A stretch of DNA of 64,000 nucleotides from Gemmiger sp. An120 (GCF_002160955.1 NZ_NFLN01000003.1:62001-126000), one strand, 5' to 3'. Positions 7,643 to 16,197 are shown, counted from the stretch's first letter. A program made the numbers and translations. The notes: generated by a model from the sequence alone, not told the origin.

Positions 7643-8523
7643 AGGTTTTTCCTTTTTCGATAGCGGCGGACAGCCAGACACACACCGGCCACCGCCAGCA
7701 TTCCGCCCACCAGAAGCACCGCCGCCGCGGTGATGCGGCCCAGTTCCAGATTCAAGAACCAGTTGTTGAACAGATGCTGCAGCAGGTACATGCTCTCGTG
7801 AGGGTACTGCCCCGCCACGAGGTAGGCTTCCCGGAACACCTTGAAGCTGTTGATCAGGCTGAGCAGCGCGGTCAGGTACAGGGTGGGGCGCAGGCCCGGC
7901 CAGGTGATCCAGCGGAACACCTGCCAGCTGTTTGCCCCGTCCACCGCGGCGGCCTCGTACTGGGCGGGCGGGATACGGTCCAGCCCGGCGGACCAAAGCA
8001 CCAGGTCATAGCCGCTGTTTTTCCACAGATAGGTAGCGATCAGCACCCAAAAGGCCTCGCCGGTGCCCATAAAATCCACCGGGGCGGCCCCCAATGCGGC
8101 CAGCAGGCTGTTGACCAGCCCGTTTTGTGCAAACAGCACCTTCCAGAGCAGCACAATGCTGGCTACCGGCACCGCCAGCGGCAGAAGAAAGCTGGTCTGG
8201 AACAGCTGCCCGTGCCGCCCCGCCGCCCGGGCCAGCAGCGCCATGACCAGGCTAACAGCCAGCAGCGCCGGGATACAGACGCAGAGAAACCGGGCTGTAT
8301 TCGCGGCGGCGGTGTGGAACGCCCGGTTGGTCAGCACCGTCTGGTAGTTGGCCAGCCCAAGAAAGCGCCGCCCCGCCGCGTCGGTAAAGCTGCGGCGGAT
8401 CACCTCCAGAAACGGCAGCAGGTAAAAGACCGCCGTACCCAGCAGGCTGGGGGCCAGCAGCAGCGCCGCGGCGCGCCATCCGGCCCGCTTATTCCTGTTC
8501 CGCCAGATACAAGTTGAGCGCAT
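7636..8523 (-). CDS. Sugar-type ABC transporter permease, MalF/CUT1-like
   Basis: 295 residues from ATG 8523; the start lies 35 bases inside the 3' end of the binding-protein gene, with GGTGGAGG immediately upstream. Six membrane helices; the EAA loop reads YEAAAVDGANSWQVFRWITWPGL (about 190-212). A basic N-terminal stretch (WRNRNKRAGWR) precedes the first helix, as expected for the positive-inside rule. Pairs with the MalG-like gene downstream. The overlap with both neighbours implies strict translational coupling and roughly stoichiometric production. Confidence 0.88.
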   Translation of the reverse strand: MRSTCIWRNRNKRAGWRAAALLLAPSLLGTAVFYLLPFLEVIRRSFTDAAGRRFLGLANYQTVLTNRAFHTAAANTARFLCVCIPALLAVSLVMALLARAAGRHGQLFQTSFLLPLAVPVASIVLLWKVLFAQNGLVNSLLAALGAAPVDFMGTGEAFWVLIATYLWKNSGYDLVLWSAGLDRIPPAQYEAAAVDGANSWQVFRWITWPGLRPTLYLTALLSLINSFKVFREAYLVAGQYPHESMYLLQHLFNNWFLNLELGRITAAAVLLVGGMLAVAGVCLAVRRYRKRKNLC

Positions 8524-10783
8524 CCTCCACCCCCGTTCGGGCCTGTTCCAAGGTGACATCGCCCGCGATCAGGGCGTTTGCATTCTGCAAAAGGGCATCC
8601 CGGACGGTATCGTCCGGCTGGGTGACCGGCGTTTGCAGCGCGTCGATCAGCGCCTGCACATTCTGCCGGGCTTCGGGGTCCGGGCAGTTGGCCTCGATGC
8701 TGCTTTGCAGCGCGTCGGCCCGCACCGGCATCCCGTCCTGCTGCCAGGAGGCCTGCACCTCACTGCCGAACAGAATGGCGACAAATGCCCCGGCTTCCTC
8801 CGATGCATCGGCGCAAACGGCCGCCAGCGTGCGGGGTGTGTAGGCCCCCTGCACAAGCCCCGGGCGCTGTATCAAAGAAACGCCCGCCCGGTCTTTGCGG
8901 ACCGCCGTCAGGTAGGAGGGGGTGAGCATTTCCTCCCAGGCCAAAAGGGCGTTGCCGGTGGAAAAGCACTCGTAGCTGCCGTCGCCATAGCTCACGCTCT
9001 GCCCCTCGCTGCCGCTGGAGATCACCCCGTTTGAAAGCAGGCCCTTATAGTCCTCCATGCCGTAGTAGCGGCCCACCTGCTGCACAAATTTCAGCACAGC
9101 TTCCACCGCGTCCCCGTTCGCACCGTCCTCGGTCAGGGCGGCGGCGCTGCTGCCCAGCACAAAGTCCAGCAGCTGTTCCACGCTGACAAACCCCAGGCCG
9201 TAGGGCGGTTCCAGCTGCTCATAATATCCGGCGCTGGTGTAATCCCAGGCGGGGCGGGCGGGCAGCTGCAGCAGGTACTCTGCCAGCGCGTCCAGGCTGT
9301 CCAGCCCTGCCAGGTCCTCCGGGGCCCCGCAGAGCACCGGCACCGAGAACCGGGCCGGAAGTACAAACACGCCCTCCTGCTCCCGGAACGGGTCCACCAG
9401 ATTGCTTTGCAAAGCGGACAGGTCCACCCACTCACTCAGATCGGCCAGAAGCCCCTTGTCCCGGTAGGCCTGCCAGTCCAGCCCGTCCAGGATCAGCACA
9501 TCCGGCCCGGAACCGGCCAGCAGGGCGGTGTTCAGCGCGGAGAGGGCGTCCTCCCGGGTGGTGGCGCCGTCCTCCACTGCCACCTGATAGGTCACGGTAA
9601 GGCCGGGGTTCTGCTGCTCGTATACTTCGATCGCCGCCCGCACCGTATCGTTGTTTTCCAGGCTCCAGACGGTGAGGGCGGCGGTGCTCTCCTCCGCCGG
9701 GGCGTCGGCGTCCCAGTAGTAGCGATAAAGATGGGCGGTCATGGCATCCTGCCCGCCCTCCAGGCTCACTGTCAAGAAGCTTCCGTCGGCGCAGCAGGTC
9801 AGACCCATAACGACCGCCTCGCTCCGGGACAGGGCGGTGGACGCCCCGTCTACCACCAGTTCTGCTAGGTCACCGCCCTTGGCCACCCGATAGATGCCCT
9901 TGGAGGATGCATAGTAATAGTTTCCTTCTGCGTCGGCGCAGGCGGCAAAAGCGGCGGCGGAGGCATTGGGCAGGCTGTCAAATACACAGGCCGTGGCTTC
10001 ATCTGCATCGGTGCGCAGCAGTTGAACGCCGGTATCCATATAAGCTAGGCTGTAATAAGCTCCCAGCTCGGTGGGATCCGCCGCCATGCCGGAAATAATG
10101 CTGCCCTGCAGGGTATTGGTCAGGGCGGTCAGTCCTTCACAGGCGCCGGTGGCCAGGTCCAGTTTCCAGGGGCTGGTGGTTTTCATCATGCCGTTTTCAT
10201 CCACCAGAACGGCGGGCGCATCCGCGCTGGCCGGGACCAGGCTCATGCCCAGCAGCAAAAGCGAATCCCCGCCCAGCGGGTAGGCATCCGAAAGCTGCAC
10301 AATGTTTTCCGGCAGGGTGACCGGGTCCAGGACGCCGGTCTCCGGGTCCAGCGTCCAGTAGCTTTCTTTGCGCTGGCCGTTATCTTCCTTCACGGCGGTA
10401 ACAAAGCAGCCGCCGTCCGGCAGCATGCGGCACACCCCGAAGGACTCCGCCCCGGCCGGCTGCCAGTCCACGGTAATCTCCTGCCAGGTGGCCCCGTTGT
10501 CGGCGCTTGTCAACAGGTGCAGCGTATTGTCCGCCCCCGCTTCCAGCATCCGCACCGAGCCGTCCGCCAGGGTCACCGGCGTTTTATAGCTGCGGGCGTT
10601 TTCATCCGGCGTGACCTCTTCTTCCCGCCAGGCGCCGGTGGTGGAGACCGCGCTGTCCGGTTCAAAGGTATCCTGCCCGCCCACCGAAGAGGCGGGCGTT
10701 TTTCCGCAGCCTGCCAGCGCGGCGGTCAATACCGCGGCCAGCACACCGGCCGCGATCCGTTTTATGATGTCTGTTCGATTCAT
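8489..10783 (-). CDS. Large lipoprotein: beta-propeller-like domain fused to family-1 solute-binding domain
   Basis: 764 residues from ATG 10783 (GGAAGG upstream). A lipoprotein signal peptide ends in LAGC (lipidated Cys 26). Residues about 60-380 form a beta-rich region with at least one Asp-box-like motif (SADNGATW) and repeated blade-like DGS/DPETG turns. Residues about 385-764 resemble sugar ABC binding proteins: LTVWSLENNDTVRAAIEVYEQQNPG, then GSGPDVLILDG. Ordinary binding proteins are about 420 residues, so this is nearly twice as long. It is paralogous to the interrupted gene at 11241-13478 (shared TREDxxxxLNTxLLAGxGPDxLILDGL pattern). Likely extracellular, membrane-anchored; ligand unknown. 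First gene of the five-gene leftward operon. Confidence 0.8.
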   Translation of the reverse strand: MNRTDIIKRIAAGVLAAVLTAALAGCGKTPASSVGGQDTFEPDSAVSTTGAWREEEVTPDENARSYKTPVTLADGSVRMLEAGADNTLHLLTSADNGATWQEITVDWQPAGAESFGVCRMLPDGGCFVTAVKEDNGQRKESYWTLDPETGVLDPVTLPENIVQLSDAYPLGGDSLLLLGMSLVPASADAPAVLVDENGMMKTTSPWKLDLATGACEGLTALTNTLQGSIISGMAADPTELGAYYSLAYMDTGVQLLRTDADEATACVFDSLPNASAAAFAACADAEGNYYYASSKGIYRVAKGGDLAELVVDGASTALSRSEAVVMGLTCCADGSFLTVSLEGGQDAMTAHLYRYYWDADAPAEESTAALTVWSLENNDTVRAAIEVYEQQNPGLTVTYQVAVEDGATTREDALSALNTALLAGSGPDVLILDGLDWQAYRDKGLLADLSEWVDLSALQSNLVDPFREQEGVFVLPARFSVPVLCGAPEDLAGLDSLDALAEYLLQLPARPAWDYTSAGYYEQLEPPYGLGFVSVEQLLDFVLGSSAAALTEDGANGDAVEAVLKFVQQVGRYYGMEDYKGLLSNGVISSGSEGQSVSYGDGSYECFSTGNALLAWEEMLTPSYLTAVRKDRAGVSLIQRPGLVQGAYTPRTLAAVCADASEEAGAFVAILFGSEVQASWQQDGMPVRADALQSSIEANCPDPEARQNVQALIDALQTPVTQPDDTVRDALLQNANALIAGDVTLEQARTGVEDALNLYLAEQE

Positions 10784-10930
10784 GATCTGACCTTCCTTTC
10801 CGCCCAAAGCGGGAGTATGGTTCTGAGTATACAAAGGAAAGCTGAAAAAATCCTGGAAAGCAGGCGGGCGGCTTTCCAGATTTCTTCAAGGAAACGGGTG
10901 TATAATACAATAGGAAAAGGAGGCACGATC
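10784..10930. promoter_or_regulatory. Divergent control region with inverted repeat and two promoters
   Basis: The space between the lipoprotein gene and the broken response regulator holds a leftward -10 (TATACT, 10831-10826) and a rightward -10 (TATAAT, 10901-10906), both without good -35 boxes, as in activator-dependent promoters. A perfect 9-bp inverted repeat (CTGGAAAGC, 10853-10861, with 10871-10879) and a further copy of GGAAAGC (10836-10842) lie between them. These are candidate binding sites for the two-component regulator that once stood to the right. AAGGAGG precedes ATG 10931. Confidence 0.55.
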
Positions 10931-11239
10931 ATGCGGATCTTACTGATCGAGGACGACGCGGCCCTGTGCACGGTGCTCGTTCCGGTATTGGAAAAGGCGG
11001 GGTTTGGCTGCGATGTGTGCGGCCGCGGCCCCGAGGGTCTGGCGCTGCTGCGGCAGAACCCTTACGATGCGGTGGTGCTGGACCGGATGCTGCCGGGCAT
11101 GGACGGGCTGGAGCTGCTGCGTGCCGCCCGGCGGGCCGGATGTTCGGTGCCGGTGCTGCTGCTTACGGCGCTGAGCCGGGTGGAGGACGCGCCGGGCGGC
11201 GGCGCAGTGTTTTATCTGGAACTGCCGGTGGACCGGTAG
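10931..11239 (+). pseudogene. Deletion chimera: response-regulator N-terminus joined to histidine-kinase C-terminus
   Basis: 102 codons. Residues 1 to about 80 are a normal receiver start (MRILLIEDDAALC, phospho-acceptor in VVLDRMLPGMDG, then VPVLLLTAL). The frame then continues into DAPGGGAVFYLELPV, which is not receiver sequence but matches the extreme C-terminus of histidine kinases; the intact kinase nearby ends ADTPGGGACFWVAAVL. About 1.7 kb (rest of the regulator plus nearly all of the kinase) has apparently been deleted in frame. The stop is one base from the convergent stop of the next gene. No functional output domain remains; the receiver lacks its last beta strand and helix. Ribosome binding site and promoter are intact, so a short protein could still be made. 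Confidence 0.75.
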
Positions 11240-11240
11240 C

Positions 11241-13478
11241 TCAGCTCTGTTCCGCCAGCCGCAGGGCGGCGGCCTCTTTCACCGCCTGGCAGGCGGTTTC
11301 GGGGGTAAGCTCCCCGTCGTACAGGCGGGCGGCGGCTTCCCGGGCCGCGGCTTGCAGCACCGTATCAGGGATCACAGCGGTGAGGGAATCCAGCACCGCG
11401 TTTTCGCCGTTGGTGACCGTAAAGGGGTCGGTCTGGCGCACCCGGTCCAGGGCGGCGGCCAGGCCGCTTTCGGTGACCGGCAGCGCGTCCAGGCCGGCGG
11501 CGCTCTGCACCGTATCCGAGAGCATCAGCTGCAGGAAGTCCAGCGCCAGGGTCTGGTTTTCGCCGTTTACCGGCAGCGCGGCTGCGCAGAGCGGTTCCAG
11601 CGCGCCGGTGCCCTCCACGCCGGGCATCGGATACAGGGTCACTTCACCGGGGGCGGAGCCTGTCAGGCTGCCCTCCTCGTCCCGCTGCAGCAGGCTGAAC
11701 GCGGTGGCCTGCACGGCGCTGCCCCAACCTTCGGCAAACCAGCGGCCCTCGCCGTTCCAGAAGTTGTTCAGGGTACCGGCGGAATATCCGGCGGCATAGA
11801 ATTCGGCGTTTGCCGCGCCCTCCATCTCCGGTTCTTCGCCCGCGGTACTGGCCTGGATGGTCTTGGCCCCGGCGGCACGGGCGATGCGGTTCAGCTGTTC
11901 GGTAAATTCGGTATAGGCGTCCGGCTGGAACTGCCCGTCCCGCCAGATGGCGTCGGCGCTGGCCGGGTAAAACAAATCAAATATCTGCTCATACAGAGAA
12001 CTGGAAAACGCCAGGCAGGCATTCGCCTCTCCGCTTTGCTCCATGGCGTCGGCAATGCCGGACAGGGAGAGCAGCCGGTCGTCCACCGTATCCGGGCGGC
12101 CGCCCACGATGTAGGCCCGCATCCCCATGGGCACGGCGTACAGCCCGTCCTCCCGGGTGTAAGCGGCCAGAACGTTTTCCCGCACGGCGCTCCAGTCGGC
12201 CAGGCCGGTCAGATCGGTGAGCAGCCCCTGCCGGATCAGCGAATCCCCCGCCAGGCCGTCCAGAATCAGCAGGTCGGGGCCCGTGCCCGCCAGCAGTTCG
12301 GTGTTCAGCTGCCGGATCACGTCCTCCCGGGTGGCGCCGGTGCCCTCCGCATTGGTCATGCCTACCGTATACTCGATCCGGGTTTCCAGGTGAAGGTTGT
12401 TCCATTCCGCGATGGCCTGCCGTACCAGGGCGCTTTCTTCCAGAGAATAGACGGTCAGGGTGTTCTCCACCGTCTTGGCCGGGTCGTACACGTAACGGCA
12501 GAGGGTCTGCCCGCCGCCGCTCTCCACCAGCAGCCAGAGCGCACCGTCCGAAGCCGCGCAGCCGGTAAAGGCGCTGGTTGACTCGGGGCCCCAGGCATAG
12601 TCGCTGCCATGCATCAGGATTTCCCGGGTGTCCCCGGACAGGGTATAATGGGAGAGGATGCGTTCCTGCTCGTTTTCATAAGAAAGGTGATAAAAGCCCT
12701 CCCCTTCCCAGTCCGGAAAAATGGTACCCATGGGCAGGGTCAGGCTGCTGGCTTTCTCCATCTCCGGCAGGGTATACGCCGGGGCATAGCCGTTGCTTCC
12801 GGCCCACGCATACCCATTGCGCACGGCGCTGGCATAGAAGCTGGCCCCGCTGCCCTAAGCTGACGGTTCATACTGGTTGACCAGTTTGCCCTCGGTGCTG
12901 AACACCGCCCAGTGGCCATTGTTGGCCGAGACAAAGACCCAGCCCTCGCTGACCCCGTCCAGCGTGCAGAACAGGCCATCGCCAAAATTGCCGGTCAGCA
13001 ATTCACAGCCGGTGAAATCCACCGGGATGGAGACCAGCGCACCGTTCTCCACCCGCCACAGCCGGAAAGGGGTATCCTCCGGCTGGGTATTTTGTTTGCC
13101 GGCCAGCAGGTAGAGGGTTCCTGCCTCGTCGGCGGCCATGCTGACCCTGTAGGCGCCATCCGCACAGGCAGCGGCCAGTTCTTCATCCCAGGGCAAAGGC
13201 TGCCCGGTGACCGTGCCGTCCGGCTGGACGATATAACCGGACGCCCCGCCCTGCCAGCCCTCCTGCCGGTACAGGGCTTCCACCGTGGACGCGCCATAGA
13301 GGGTGACGCTGCCGTCCACGTTGGGGAAGATCCCGGTGCAGTAAAAATCCGGATCGGGCAGCGGGATACGCTGCTCCACATAGCCGCCGGACACCGTTTC
13401 CTCCTGGGGAACGGCCCGGCCGCAGCCGGTCAGCAGCACAGCGGCGGCCAGAACCGCCGCAAAAAGTTTTTGTTTCAT
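11241..13478 (-). pseudogene. Second propeller/solute-binding lipoprotein, interrupted by an in-frame TAG
   Basis: Reading from ATG 13478, the frame has a lipoprotein signal (LLTGC), a beta-rich half and a solute-binding half, 745 codons in all. It is broken only by TAG at 12857-12855, codon 208. The same frame continues cleanly on the other side for over 500 codons (LTVYSLEESALVRQAIAEW, then AGTGPDLLILDG) to a normal end. A single base change such as CAG to TAG would explain it. It is a paralogue of the protein at 8489-10783. As written, only a 207-residue lipoprotein can be made, unless the downstream part starts at an internal codon or the amber is read through. No permease genes follow this copy. 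Confidence 0.75.
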
Positions 13479-13523
13479 ACCTTGCCTCCTGTCGTGTTGT
13501 GTACACAGGATATCAGGGAAAAA

Positions 13524-13564
13524 TCTAAATCCGGTCTAAAATGGGCTTTAGACAGAAAATAGAC
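13524..13564. promoter_or_regulatory. Candidate OmpR-type operator: paired direct repeats on both strands
   Basis: TCTAAA occurs at 13524 and 13535, an 11-base period. On the other side TAGAC recurs at 13549 and 13560, again 11 bases. The inner copies form an inverted repeat GTCTAAA/TTTAGAC (13534-13540, 13547-13553). Direct repeats with one helical turn spacing are typical of OmpR/PhoB-family dimers. Located between the divergent lipoprotein and two-component genes; rightward -10 candidates TATACT (13575) and TATACA (13583) follow. Confidence 0.6.
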
Positions 13565-13617
13565 CCGGCTTTTTTATACTACTATACACCATATCCTGTA
13601 AGCGGGAGGACCCTGTT

Positions 13618-14289
13618 ATGCAACTGCTTTTAATAGAAGACGACCGGGCGCTGTGCGAATTTCTGGTTCCGCTGCTGCGCACCCACGGCCACAGCGTGAC
13701 CGCCGCGCACACCGGCCCGGACGGGCTGGCGGCGCTGCGGGAGGGCGAATTTGACGGGGTGATCCTGGACCGGATGCTGCCCGGGCTGGACGGGCTGACC
13801 CTGCTGCACACCCTGCGGGCGGAGGGATTCGCCCTGCCGGTGCTGATGCTCACCGCCCTGGGCGCGCCCGGCGACAAGGTGGAGGGGCTGGACGCCGGGG
13901 CAGACGACTACCTGGCCAAGCCCTTTGACGCCAGCGAGCTGCTGGCCCGGCTGCGGGCGCTGGCCCGGGGGCGCAGCGGCGGATACGGGGCGGTGGTGCG
14001 CTGCGGCGACGCGGCACTGGACACCGGGGCCCGGGTGCTGACCGGGCCGAAAGGCCGGTGCGAGGTGTCCGGCCGGGAAGCGGCGCTGCTGGCCTTTCTG
14101 TTTCGCAACGCCGGGCAGGTGCTGCCCCGCGCCCTGCTGCTGGACCGGGTGTGGGGCGCCGACAGCGAGGTGGAAGAGGGCAACCTGAACAACTACATCT
14201 TTTTTGCCCGGCGGCGGCTGCAGCAGGTGGGCAGCCGGGTGCAGATCCAGACGGTGCGCGGGCTGGGCTACCGCGCAGGCGAATGCTGA
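13618..14289 (+). CDS. OmpR/PhoB-family response regulator
   Basis: 223 residues. Receiver domain 1-120: acidic pocket E7-D8-D9, phospho-acceptor D51 (ILDRMLPGLDG), conserved LTAL switch strand, and Lys in YLAKPF. Winged-helix output domain about 128-222 with the typical GREAALLAFLFRNAGQVLPR and NNYIFFARRRLQ recognition region. GGGAGG precedes ATG 13618. The stop overlaps the kinase start (ATGCTGA), so the two are translated together. Candidate targets are the repeat-containing divergent region just upstream and hence the lipoprotein gene on the other side. Confidence 0.93.
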   Translation: MQLLLIEDDRALCEFLVPLLRTHGHSVTAAHTGPDGLAALREGEFDGVILDRMLPGLDGLTLLHTLRAEGFALPVLMLTALGAPGDKVEGLDAGADDYLAKPFDASELLARLRALARGRSGGYGAVVRCGDAALDTGARVLTGPKGRCEVSGREAALLAFLFRNAGQVLPRALLLDRVWGADSEVEEGNLNNYIFFARRRLQQVGSRVQIQTVRGLGYRAGEC

Positions 14290-15551
14290 CCCGGCTGCGC
14301 CGCCGCCTGACCATGCTGGCGGCGGTGCTCACCGGCAGCGTGGTGGTGGCGGTGGCGGCGGTGTCCTTTCTGCTCTGCGGCCGGATGTACACCGCCCAGC
14401 GGCAGGCGGCATTTGAAGCGGCGGTGTCCGATCTGGCCAGCCAGTGGGAACTGGACAGCGCGCTGGACTGGCAGAGAATCCAGGATTCCGCTGCCCGCAA
14501 CAGCATCCGGTTCTATTTTGCGGAGAACGGCTCCGCCCTGCTGCTCTCCGGCCTGGCGGAGGAGAGCGACCGGGCGCTGGTATGGCAGGCGCTGCGGCTG
14601 GCGGGCTTTGACCCGGACACGCCGCCTCTGTCCGCCGGGGGGCAGGCGCAGGCGCTGGAACAGGTGGAGCTCACCGGCGGCGACGCCCGTGTAACGGCCC
14701 GCAAACAGGCCACCGGCCGCGGCTGGCGGCTGCTGGTTGCCTGGCAGCCGCTGGCGGGTGAGCAGCGGGTGCTGCGCCGCACCGCCGCGGTCTTTTTGCT
14801 GGTGGCGCTGGCGGGGGTGGCCCTGCTGGCGGCGCTGTGCTGGCTGGTGGCGGGGCGGGCCATCCGCCCGGTGTGCCGCGCCATGGACCAGCAGCGGGAG
14901 TTTGTGCGGGCGGCAGGGCATGAACTGCGCACCCCGCTGGGGGTGCTGCGGGCCGGGCTGGCAGTGCTGCCCGGCGAAGACCCGGACACCGCCCGGCGTC
15001 ACATCGGCCTGCTGGACAGCGAAGCCGCCCGGATGAGCGGCCTGATCGACCAGCTGCTGATCCTCTCCGGCGGGGGGCTGGTGCAGCCGGGCCCTGTACA
15101 GCGGCTGGAACCGGACACCCTGCTGCTGGAGATGGCCGAAGCCTGGGAACCGGCGGCGCGCCGGGCCGGGCGGCGGATCGAAGCTGCTCTGCCCCCGGAA
15201 CCGCTGCCCCCGGTGCAGGCCAACCGGGAAGAACTGTGCCAGATTCTGAGCATATTTCTGGACAACGCGCTGCGCTACGCACCGGCAGGATCGGCGGTGA
15301 AACTGGCCTGCTGCCAGCGGGGCCGCCGCATGGTATGGGAGGTGCGCGACCACGGCCCGGGCGTGCCGGACGCGGATAAGCCGGCCGTATTCCGCCGGTT
15401 CTGGCGGGCGGAATCCTCCCGCGCCGACCGGCAGCATTTTGGTCTGGGGCTCTCGGTGGCCGCCGAACTGGCCGAACGCTGCCGCCTGCAGCTGGGGGTG
15501 GCCGACACGCCGGGCGGCGGCGCCTGCTTCTGGGTAGCGGCTGTTCTATGA
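14283..15551 (+). CDS. Sensor histidine kinase
   Basis: 422 residues. Two membrane helices (about 10-33 and 170-190) flank a short extracellular sensor of about 135 residues. H-box at about 205 (FVRAAGHELRTPLGVLRAG), N-box FLDNALRYAP (about 325), G1 DHGPGVPDAD, F-box VFRRFWR, G2 GLGLSV; all catalytic elements are present. There is no obvious HAMP linker beyond a few residues. It phosphorylates the regulator encoded immediately upstream. Adjacent extracellular binding lipoproteins suggest a ligand-sensing role, which is inference from context. Confidence 0.93.
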   Translation: MLTRLRRRLTMLAAVLTGSVVVAVAAVSFLLCGRMYTAQRQAAFEAAVSDLASQWELDSALDWQRIQDSAARNSIRFYFAENGSALLLSGLAEESDRALVWQALRLAGFDPDTPPLSAGGQAQALEQVELTGGDARVTARKQATGRGWRLLVAWQPLAGEQRVLRRTAAVFLLVALAGVALLAALCWLVAGRAIRPVCRAMDQQREFVRAAGHELRTPLGVLRAGLAVLPGEDPDTARRHIGLLDSEAARMSGLIDQLLILSGGGLVQPGPVQRLEPDTLLLEMAEAWEPAARRAGRRIEAALPPEPLPPVQANREELCQILSIFLDNALRYAPAGSAVKLACCQRGRRMVWEVRDHGPGVPDADKPAVFRRFWRAESSRADRQHFGLGLSVAAELAERCRLQLGVADTPGGGACFWVAAVL

Positions 15552-15563
15552 AGGTGCACCTGC

Positions 15564-15592
15564 TTGCAGGCGATCGCGTTTTCCGGTACAAT
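15564..15592 (+). promoter_or_regulatory. Promoter of the ElbB-like gene
   Basis: -35 TTGCAG (15564-15569), 17-base spacer, -10 TACAAT (15587-15592). AAAGGAG follows at 15611-15617, eight bases ahead of ATG 15626. Confidence 0.7.
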
Positions 15593-15625
15593 CAGGTTAT
15601 ACACCACCTGAAAGGAGCAAGCGGA

Positions 15626-16183
15626 ATGAAATGGCTGGTTTTGCTGACGGGCTGCGGCCTGGGGGACGGCTCCTGCATTGAGGAAACGGTGCTGACCTAC
15701 ACCGCCCTGGACAAATACGGCTGTGACTATCTTCCCGTGGCGGAGGATACGCAGGCCCCTGCGGTGAATCACATTACCGAGCAGCCGGAGGAGATGCGCT
15801 CGGTTCTGACGGAAGCCGCCCGGCTTGGCCGCGGGCGGATACGCCCCCTGGATAAGGTGGACCCGGCGGAGTACGACGCGCTGGTGATTCCCGGCGGGCT
15901 GGGCCTGCTGCGTGACTGCCGCACTTCAGGCACAGCGGAACTGGTACGGCAGTTTGCCGCCCGGGGCAAACGCATTGGCACCATGTGCGCGGGCATTGAT
16001 TTTCTGCGGGCGGTGCTGGGGCCGCAGGTTTTGCAGGGTCTGGCGGAGATCACCCCGGCGGACGGTTTCTGCCGCGATGCGGACGGTGCCTTTTTCTACA
16101 CCCCCGCGTTTCGCAGAACGGGCAGCTGCCACATCATACAGCAGGGCATTGACGGGATGATCCGGGCTATGCAGGCGACATAA
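15626..16183 (+). CDS. elbB: DJ-1/PfpI superfamily protein, ElbB-like glyoxalase
   Basis: 185 residues, slightly shorter than Escherichia coli ElbB (about 217). The N-terminus GCGLGDGSCIEETVLT, the NHIT segment, the RGRIRPL stretch and IPGGLGLL match the ElbB subgroup. The nucleophile-elbow Cys lies in GTMCAGIDFL. ElbB proteins are class I glutamine-amidotransferase-like enzymes with weak glyoxalase III activity (methylglyoxal/glyoxal hydration); the physiological role is uncertain. Monocistronic, with its own promoter and a terminator directly after it. Confidence 0.8.
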   Translation: MKWLVLLTGCGLGDGSCIEETVLTYTALDKYGCDYLPVAEDTQAPAVNHITEQPEEMRSVLTEAARLGRGRIRPLDKVDPAEYDALVIPGGLGLLRDCRTSGTAELVRQFAARGKRIGTMCAGIDFLRAVLGPQVLQGLAEITPADGFCRDADGAFFYTPAFRRTGSCHIIQQGIDGMIRAMQAT

Positions 16184-16197
16184 TCCCGCCGAAACAA

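Noticed and set aside
8252-8479. A 75-codon frame (MARRGAAAG...) inside the MalF-like permease gene
   Set aside because: Out of frame with the well-supported permease and rich in Gly/Ala/Arg, a shadow frame.
10784-10930. The TGGAAAGC inverted repeat as an intrinsic terminator
   Set aside because: It lies upstream of both divergent genes rather than downstream of either, and has no T tract.
11241-13478. Amber codons at 12857 and 53788 as pyrrolysine or other recoding
   Set aside because: No PYLIS-like context is evident, the host has a normal RF1, TAG is used as an ordinary stop (for example at 11237-11239), and a third interrupted gene uses TAA.
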